Source: Magicicada septendecula
Taxonomy: Eukaryota; Arthropoda; Insecta; Hemiptera; Cicadidae
DNA length: 64,000 bases
Reading direction: 5' to 3'
Assembly (NCBI GenBank): GCA_034769895.1
Contig: CM068373.1
Span: forward strand, 197,202,134 to 197,266,133
Shown: one piece after another, positions 56,325 to 64,000 of the stretch
Layout: each line of letters starts with the position of its first letter
Numbering within the stretch: position 1 is the stretch's first letter
Notes under the pieces: model-generated
Databases searched by the model: none
Seen by the model: the letters and a program-made list of their open reading frames with translations, nothing else
Told to the model about the DNA's origin: nothing
Program-made: the position numbers and the translations under genes

Positions 56325-57951
56325 GTCCAATTTGTCACTGTCCCTACCTTGAACATTCAAATTTTTTTACGAAAAATATATATATATGAAACGTTTTACT
56401 GTGAATTTGTATAATGAATTAATAATACACTTTCCATAAAATGGAATACAGCTGAAATTATATACCACGAACCTGTCGAAAATTATTGTTTTAATGTAAA
56501 TAATGAAGTCTCCGAAAATCGTAACCGAGTGACACAAATTTAAAACTCCTGCCAAAAGTTCGAAAGAAGAAGAGCGCATTATATCTAGCAGGCAGTTCCA
56601 TTGTGTGATAAATGCTTTCGTTGGTACATGTGGGTTGTTTACAGTTTATCTTTAATAGTTTCGAGAAAATATAAAAAGTTTTGGTAATTATTTTACAGTA
56701 TGTTTAATATGTGTCCTATCGGTCACTTTAATATCTTTACAGTAATAATATTATGTGTGAATTTTTAATTGTGTAAACGAACAGCGATGAAAAGCCGCAA
56801 GCCTAACCTCAAAACGAGTCATGAGACAAGCAACGGCAGCGAGTTGACAATCGGTTGACAGTGCCGAATGTCCAATCGGTCACTGTCCTATCGGTCACGC
56901 ATCCGAGTGAGACATAGCGCGACCGATAGGATAGGACATCCATGTTCTTTATGAATGCTGTGACAATTATGCTTTAGGGATGAACAATAGTATTCTAAAG
57001 CATTTCTAGCCGAATTAATACTTCTTTTTCAGAACTGTTAATAAATTAAGCTATTTTATAAATATTTATAATTTCGAGTATGACAAACTTTGCAATAATA
57101 TGTGCTACAAAATAATATAAAATACTGTTAAAAATATGAGTCAAAACTATTTCATTTCTGAACTTACTCATTTAAAATTTTTGAATTTTAGTATTTTTGT
57201 CTTTCTTAGTATAAGTAACAAGGAAAATATAAGGATTTAAGTTTTTTGTCTTAAGTTATACTATAACTATACTTATAAAATAATTATAGTTATAGTATAA
57301 CTATAGTTAGTCATATACTTTGTTACTGTTGAAATTAAATAAATTTTCTGTGTATTTTGTATGTTCTCTGTTCTTGTTGTATTTGAATGTTTTAGTCCTG
57401 TGAGGTCTGTCAGCAGAGTAACTGCGTTACTCTCAGTTGTCATGATACCCTTCATTTGTAACTTTGATCTTTAATTGAATACACTTATTCTAATCAATCT
57501 CTGCATAATTTATTTAGCATAATACATTCCAACAGTTACTATAGTTATTTAATACGTTTATTGACATCACGTCATTGTTTGTCCAATCAGTCACGGCAGG
57601 TTCCACTCAGTCACGGCCACGATTCGGATAATTTCAACTTTTAATCCGAGAAATTTTGTTCATTTTCACTTTTGGTGATATTATACAACACTGATTGTTA
57701 CTATGCTGATGTGTTTGGAAATATCTCCTGGTATGAGGTTAGTTTATTGTTAAAGTTGCCTTTGTAAACACAACCAAACTGAAATTGTTAATATTTTATT
57801 GAAAGTTTCCTTAAAAATAAAAACAAATATATAGCAATTTCACCAGAGGTCAGTTAATGACAATGAATTTTAATTTAATTCATATAATTACATCATTCTA
57901 GCATTGTTTTATGAGGTTTTTCTCTGTGTTTAGAGGTGTGACCGATTGGAC
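56325..57951. promoter_or_regulatory. Cluster of a 14-bp motif GTCCWATCRGTCAC
   Basis: Close matches at 56325 (weaker), 56713-56726, 56870-56883, 56885-56898, 57580-57594 and 57602-57614 on the plus strand, and at 56921-56935 and 57938-57951 on the minus strand. The stretch 56760-56950 is also notably CpG-richer than its surroundings. The motifs could be protein-binding sites or short sub-repeats of an old element. No adjacent gene is evident. Confidence 0.5.
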
Positions 57952-58089
57952 ATTTTCCTATGTAGTACTTCAGGATAAAAAATCTTCAAAAATTGTATTG
58001 CAGTATTTCAGCTCTGCTCTGCATTTTGTAATGTTCTGTATAGTATTGTGCATTTATTCCAATATAAATATTCTTAAAACTTGATTTTT

Positions 58090-58290
58090 TTTTTTTATTT
58101 TGTTCATACATTTGGCTCTCTTTATGACAGCAACCCATATGTACTACGTTATCGGCAACAAAGTAGTAGTTTGTTGTTAAAATTCCTTCCCGTCCTGTTT
58201 GGCTGTATACCAATGTTTTCTGTAAAACCAGATGTTTCGCCAGTGCCATTGACTTCCATCATCAGTGAAAATTGAGTGCGATAACGTCAG
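58090..58290 (-). repeat. Possible retroelement 3'-end fragment
   Basis: The minus strand carries TTTTCACTGATGATGGAAG followed by GGCGAAACATCTGGTTTTAC, a TGATGATG...CGAAACrTC arrangement often seen at the 3' ends of Penelope-like and some other retroelements. A TGATGATGAGC...GAAAGC motif follows the Penelope-like remnant near 15800. The assignment is tentative. Confidence 0.3.
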
Positions 58291-58655
58291 GTGGTATACA
58301 TTAGTGACCTATACTGTGGTTAAGGCTGAAGCAGTAAGTATAAAGAAGTAGTTTCTATGGAAATATTTCATTTCGAAAATGATTTTAAATATAAATCTTA
58401 GAACATGGAAGTTATGTATATTTCTCCATACTGATATTTGATAATATAAATATCTCATGACAACAATTTTTGTCTTTAAATTTTGCATAGCAACAGTTAT
58501 GAAATGCACAGCAATAATAAAATTATAATACTTTCTTTGAAAACAATAAAATATAAAATACTAATAATAATAGAACAATGTACTCATTCTTGTGTCACAG
58601 ATTGGCAGAACTAATATTTATTATGCAATGTTAAAAATAATATTAATAATGAATA

Positions 58656-58658
<3 letters not shown>

Positions 58659-58745
<87 letters not shown>
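58659..58745. repeat. (GT)n microsatellite, about 43 units
   Basis: Uninterrupted GT tract. Artefactual Cys/Val and Thr/His ORFs run through it. Confidence 0.97.
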
Positions 58746-58746
<1 letters not shown>

Positions 58747-59615
58747 AGTTGTGGCATTTTCCGCCGACCCGAGACCGTACTGTGGCAACCTCAGTATTAG
58801 TGGCAACGTAAAACGCGTGCCACTAATAAAAGTTATATTTTCGCCTAAATTAAAATATTTTTTTTTAACCTATGTATTCGTAAGAGTATAAAACCACTCC
58901 TACTGTAACCTAGATGCAACGTTTCGGCATTTCAGCATTTTTTCTAGCTTTTACGGCTACTGTTCCACAAAGTAGGAAAATGCATGGTTGTGTGAGTGTA
59001 TGCAATCCACTGCATCTGTGGCACGTACACGCCGCTGTACTCGTATGAACCTAGCGTGCATTCTTGTCATCATATAATTGCAATGTCAAGGTCTCCAGAC
59101 AGATTATACAACGTTGCCACGCTGAAATTTGCAAAATTAGCGGGAAACTAAATCTAAACTGTCCGCTGTGTGCCATATGAGTGACGCGGAGTGCTTTGAG
59201 TAGTGTAACGAAGGTGCATTACAGCGTTCTTGGATTAGAGCCTTCGTGGATTACAGCGCTTTAACCCAATAATCCAAATGGAATCAAGTTCCTTTATACA
59301 ATAAAAGTCACTGTAATTTTTGCTAGACACATTATATTTAAGGTTGCATTTGAAACTTGTGTAACCGCCTTAACGTACTTTATATGAAGTATATAAAACA
59401 ATAAGCTAGAATTAGTGCCGCAAATATATTACATTTGTTACGTAGGCAATAAACACATATGAAATTAGGTGTAATATACATTTTATATAAACCGTTTCCG
59501 TGTAGGTGTGAAAATCAATTGTTCACCCACATGCCAATAACCTACCAACCTAAAAAATTTTCAACTCACACGTTGCGGATGACAATATCCGCTTATGGTA
59601 TTTTAGGATATACCA
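58746..59615. other. No recognisable gene
   Basis: Mixed-composition DNA, locally less AT-rich (58750-59230). Nothing recognised. Confidence 0.45.
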
Positions 59616-60570
59616 ATGTTAACAGAGAAAAATAAAATGCAAGTAAATTTTAGAAACAAATCTTTAAAAGTGCGGCGACTGTACAACCCAGTGACAGGAA
59701 GCCTGCAGGTAAGGACTAAGAGAAGACAAAAGTGTGGAACTACCATTATGGAGACAACTAATGGACAAAGAAAATTTTGTGTCGAGTACAGTGAAAGACA
59801 ACAAAATATGATATATAACTTCTCATCCTTAACACTTTTAGCTAATCCCGTGACAAAAAAAAAGACAAAAATTAATTTTGGTATTCTTCTAAAGAGATTA
59901 TCTAAACATCAGTCGGATACAAACATCAGATAAACATATCTTTACTCATGTACTTAAGTACTTTATTAGCTTTGAAACAAACCAGTTGAACTATGGAATC
60001 ATTTATGCACTATTACAATTGTTTATTTTTACACAAAAATGATATACATGAAAGGCAGAATATGGTATATAAACTTATAAAACGCATGAATAAAAACGAG
60101 AGATGCTGCGGATATTAACGTTATAAAAGACAAAAGTTATATCTCTTTTCAAAAAATGAAACAAAAATGATGTATCTATTATTATAAAGGCATAAGTCTC
60201 TCCAATGGGAGTTACAAAATATGTAGTAGACCCCTTAATAAACGGCTGCAAACTATTTCCGATAACATATTATTAGAAGTACAGTTGGGCTTTAGAAAAG
60301 GACGTTCATGCATTGACGTGTATATATACTAAAGCAAAACATTGAACAACGTCGGCAATTCAATTTAGAAACACACATAGCTTTTATAGATTATGGAAAA
60401 AGCCTTTGATAGAGTTAAAACTTTATGGGGATTTCTATAAGCCAGATGTATTTTGAGACACTCATTGATGCAATTAGGAGCCTATAGGCCTACTTGAACA
60501 ATAGTACAGTATTGCAAAAGGATCAGTGTCAAAACTGTCAAGAGAAATTGCGACGAATTAAGGTGTTTAG
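59616..60570 (+). pseudogene. LINE remnant: possible endonuclease end and RT fragment
   Basis: The RT part is clear at about 60200-60480: PLNKRLQTISDNILLEVQLG, then FRKGRSCIDV and, after stops, MEKAFDRVK. These are the conserved palm-region motifs of insect non-LTR retrotransposons. The 105-codon ORF 59616-59933 contains NGQRKFCVEYSERQQNMIYNF, which weakly resembles the endonuclease region (GQR...FC...N..NTFF) that precedes RT in such elements. It fits by position and strand but is not proven. Several stops and frameshifts; inactive. Confidence 0.6.
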
Positions 60571-61619
60571 TACGTATAATGAAAATAACAATTACCATAA
60601 TCATAATAACAGTAAACGTCGCAGTCTATCACAGCCTACTTCTAACTCTTCGCTGAGATTTTCTTAATTCGCAATATGGGTATCAAGGTCCAAGAAAATT
60701 TCATTCATAACAATTTCTTTTGAGACGCTGTTGTTTAATACAGCACTAGTGTTCTGGAAAGTATAGCAAACAACCTTTGTTTACAATGTACAGTAAATTA
60801 TGAAGGACAGCAACAACGAGATGCTTAGTATACGCATTCCATTGTGATGTCGACAGGAACAAGATAAAACTTACATATTAGCGTAGTCGTCTCGGTAAAA
60901 CAGTGGACAGCGTCATTCAAAGAAACGTTATCAGTCTCATTTTTTGCCACACGCTCGTTCGTTATCTCATCTTTCTTCTAAGCGTGCCCATACCAGAGCG
61001 ATAGAATTTAACTTACAGCTGTAGTCGGCGGGAGCAGTCTTAGGACGTCATGTCCGTACTTTTGTGCTATTTCATCAATAAGAAATACTCTCTTTAATAT
61101 TAGAATCTTTGATAATTAGTAGTAACGCTGGAAAGAGTGAGAGTGTGTGTGTGTGTGTGAGAGAGAGAGAAGGAAAGAAATAAAATGTGTGTTTGTGTCA
61201 GTTTCATAAAATAATGGCTTTCCCGGGCAAATATTTTAATTACGTTATTACACAAAATGAAAATTACGTGCACACACCACACAAACCTCGCTCAGTCAGA
61301 AGGTTAATATTCGGAAGCATTTGTTGTCACAATGTGCTCTTAATTGCGTAGCACTTTTCGAACCTTCCTCTGTACACTAATCAGATTCCTCTGTTAGTAA
61401 GATGAGATTGGTGTTTCAAATCCACAGTTATCGCTTATCGTTTTCAATGAAACCGACCAATTCATGTGCAGAAACATCGCAACAACGTAACTACACTGAC
61501 GTCAGATAAAAAAAATTATTTACTATTTACAGTATAACAGTTGCTTTAATGGCGACTGTCATTTTTTTTTAAACGGGGAGTGTAATGGATGGTACTAACC
61601 CGGTATTACCGTTAATCTC
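60571..61619. other. No recognisable gene; short GT/GA microsatellite
   Basis: (GT)n(GA)n at 61142-61170. Otherwise no feature. Confidence 0.45.
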
Positions 61620-62060
61620 TGTTCTATTAACAGGAAGAAAGCTAAAAATGAACTAAAACAAAGGAACTATACAGTAACATATACCAGAAAAATTATACAG
61701 TGTTGTTTTAAAAATACGGAATAGATGTAGCAATTAAAAATGTGAAAGAGTATTTGATAAGATAAGGAATAAAAACATAGAAAAATGCCAATCTTACAAA
61801 GAAGCGGAGTTTTTCTTAATATAAAATGCAAGAAAATGTAACAAAGTGTACCTAAGCGAGACAGGACGGAAATTTGAATGCAGGTTGTCTAACCATAAAT
61901 GAGGAGACGGTAATAGAACAACAAATTCTTTATATGCAAGACATTTTTAAAAAGAGAATCACAAATTTCTTAATCCCCTTGGAAACTATGAGCTTTCAAA
62001 AGTAGTTAATAATACAGCTGAAAGACGACACTTGATAGGAGGAGAGGGGAAACACAAGTA
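61620..62060 (+). pseudogene. Penelope-like element remnant, second copy
   Basis: Plus-strand fragments match the minus-strand copy at 15740-16911 in order: KKAKNELKQRNYTVTYTRKI, then a damaged GIY-YIG region (RSGVFL.IKCK, ETGRKFECRLSNHK, NRTTNSLYA), then NYELSKVVNNTAERRL. Stops and frame breaks are numerous. It lacks the 401-bp palindromic insertion of the first copy: the two sides of that site are directly joined at about 61985. Confidence 0.75.
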
Positions 62061-62635
62061 CAAACCAATAGACTATACTAAAAAACGAAACGTACTGCAG
62101 AGCCTTTGACTACAGACATCACTGCACAAAGAATCATACCACTGTGGCAAAACACACAAACAGTCCCATAGACTTCAAAAAGGCTCTGGAATTTGCACAT
62201 CATAAATGTGTCAGACTACTATAGATATACAACATTAGCAGTGACAGGCGTAACAAGAGAGTAACGCCTGCTACCGCAGGTAATTAACTTTTACCGTAAG
62301 GGGCTGGAAATTTTTGGCCAACCACGTGGTTCTGTCTGTAACAAGTGAGTCTAAGAATTTCTTTATTTAGGCTATTATTGACACACTTTCCTCTGTGCAA
62401 CAATAAGTCTCTTCTGAGCAGCAATTGGTGTCAATTCTTTCTCGCAAAACAACGCAGTGGACCAGAATACCCGCACCACTGACATTATGCAACGCCAAGG
62501 TCACACGCAATACACAGCTAACGGACTACACTTCATACGCAAATTTTTGTTTCGAATCTTAGTTGATTGCTCTATAAAGTGGATTGCACTGCCCCGTCAC
62601 TTGTTTCCCTTATCCTATATGATTTTGTATTTCTG
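62061..62635. other. No recognisable gene
   Basis: The 95-codon ORF 62457-62744 (plus) overlaps the RT remnant on the other strand and has no recognisable domain. Confidence 0.45.
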
Positions 62636-62639
62636 CTAC

Positions 62640-63020
62640 ACGTGTGCTGTCGTTTGTAACCATGCAAATGAAGAGCTTTTCATCTTTGATAGTATTCCAT
62701 GTTGCGACAGGTGCGTCGCTAACGTTCCAAAGCTGAATAAATAAATAAAACTGTCCTTCAAGTACAACTTAAATAAAGCGGGTGATATAGCACTACCTTG
62801 TCGCAATTCCTTAGTGACTGAAGGTTCATCAGATAGTCTTGACCCTATCTTTGTGGTGCATAGTAATGTTGGTGTATAGCGCTTCCACAGCATAGAGCTT
62901 CCAGATCGCTTTACAGCTCTTCTTTGGGTCTATGCCTGTACCCATTAATTTTTTGAATAATTCTTCGTTCAATTTTAAGAAGAGGTTCCACGTTTTGAAA
63001 GCACTTTGTTTCCACTCCAT
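62640..63020 (-). pseudogene. LINE reverse transcriptase fragment
   Basis: Two overlapping minus-strand frames carry consecutive RT pieces. These are IWKLYAVEALYTNITMHHKD and, in the next frame, KIGSRLSDEPSVTKELRQGS with AISPALFKLYLKD. This is the LRQG..SP.LF..YL block before the catalytic YADD, which is missing. At least one frameshift. A different LINE lineage from 59616-60570 is possible. Confidence 0.7.
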
Positions 63021-63098
63021 ACATGATCACCTCCATGTGACATGGTCACAATGCTATAATGGCGGACTTTTACACTTCTAGAAAGGTTTTGCTTTCCG

Positions 63099-63347
63099 TT
63101 TATATTATTAATAATAATAACAACATTTTTAAAAGAATACTTTTTTATTTTTTTGTGAATTACTATGATTTGTTAGTGTTCAACTATCATCATCTGATAT
63201 AAAATTATATATAATATTTTATATCACTATCAATATAATTTTATATCTGATTATGTTAGTTGAATACTATCAGAACACTGTAATTCACAAAATAATAAAA
63301 AAAAATATCCTTGTAAAAAATTTTGTTATTATTAATAATAATATAAA
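63099..63347. mobile_element. MITE-like foldback element, 249 bp
   Basis: Two imperfect inverted arms of about 110 bases meet near 63225. The left arm (TTTATATTATTAATAATAAT, ..., TTTGTGAATTAC, ..., GTTCAACTA, GATATAAAATTATAT) is mirrored by the right arm in reverse order. It is very AT-rich and non-coding. A target duplication is not obvious in the AT-rich flanks. Confidence 0.7.
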
Positions 63348-64000
63348 ACAGTAAATAATAGACATTAAATTGCCCAAAAATGCTATCTGTTCTAAAATCT
63401 TTATAAGACAGGTCCACTTATACTGTTAAATACTTTGCGTATGTCTGTAAAAATCTAAGTGGGTCTTAAATTTATGCTAAGTTTACAACCTTTTCTCCAG
63501 TACTTGTTATGACATAAAAATTGCGTTTGTACAGTATTTTTATTTCTTAAAGCCAGTCTGATTACTGATATGAAAACATACTAAACTTATTTTAATCTTC
63601 TAGCCTATTTACTATTTTAGTATAAAGTTTGTGTTACGTTTGTGGATGGAAGACTGATTCCTCTACAATATTGGTTTCATTGGATCCCCATTTTGTACAA
63701 TCAAAACAGTAATCCGTAGAAATTTTGTGTGTGGATTTCTTGTGTTCAGTAGTACATATTGATAAAATGGAGTATTAGCATAGAACTAGTTTCTTATACT
63801 TCAACAGCTTCAAATTGATGTCACTTAAACAAGGAGCACTATGATTTTTTGTGTCATCTACAGGCATCAACTCTTCCAAATTAACACTATGTAAACATAC
63901 TAGATACATTTTGCTTTGTTAAAACTCTCTTCATATCCGTTATGTCAGCGTTGAGTCTAAGGATTTTATCATTCTTTCTCGTATATACGTGTACTTAAAT
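63348..64000. other. No recognisable feature
   Basis: AT-rich DNA without credible ORFs. Confidence 0.5.

Noticed and set aside
58592-58891. ORF with a long Cys-Val run
   Set aside because: It runs through the GT microsatellite.
1-64000. tRNA or rRNA genes
   Set aside because: No cloverleaf-like A/B-box pair or rRNA core sequence was noticed on either strand; a covariance search was not possible here.

Overview
This is a repeat-dominated stretch of an AT-rich animal nuclear genome, most likely an insect or other arthropod. The reasons are Ty3/Gypsy, BEL/Pao and Penelope-like retroelements side by side, LINE remnants, MITE-like inverted repeats, long GT microsatellites, and no prokaryotic gene organisation. 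No complete cellular gene is visible; at most two short exon candidates (5573-5650 and about 53057-53145) could belong to a host gene. I cannot name the species.

Layout. 1-~4750: 3' part of a plus-strand Gypsy element ('El1': integrase C-terminus, long non-coding 3' region, polypurine tract, 3' LTR). 4750-7336: unique-looking DNA with a small inverted-repeat element, a microsatellite and one exon candidate. 7337-15171: a minus-strand element with gag, a -1 frameshift signal and protease ('E'), followed by a long non-coding tail that recurs at 48384-52900. 15250-17480: inverted gag remnants around a Penelope-like element that carries a 401-bp palindromic insertion.

18807-47506 is a four-level nest of LTR retrotransposons. 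A minus-strand Gypsy element D (LTRs 18807-19952 and 46354-47506, target duplication AAGG) contains a plus-strand BEL/Pao element C (23477-42680, duplication CCCTC). C is split in its 5' LTR by a non-autonomous element A (23655-35065, duplication GACC/GGCC), and A is split in its 3' LTR by a related element B (28377-34032, duplication CTAA). D itself sits in an old LINE 3' end. LTR divergence judged by eye falls in nesting order (D and C about 3%, A about 2%, B about 1%).

47507-64000: gag and LINE remnants, the second copy of the E tail with 190-bp tandem repeats, eight copies of a ~165-bp satellite (54600-55990), a cluster of a 14-bp motif (56325-57951), a long GT tract, LINE and Penelope-like fragments, and a 249-bp MITE-like inverted repeat.

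How the parts relate. El1, D, A and B have different LTRs and coding content but share a 3' non-coding architecture that ends in a hairpin directly upstream of the polypurine tract, with compensatory base changes. D keeps protease, RT, RNase H and integrase but no gag; A and B keep a coiled-coil ORF but no pol. This suggests, without proving it, a family whose members share cis signals and complement one another in trans.
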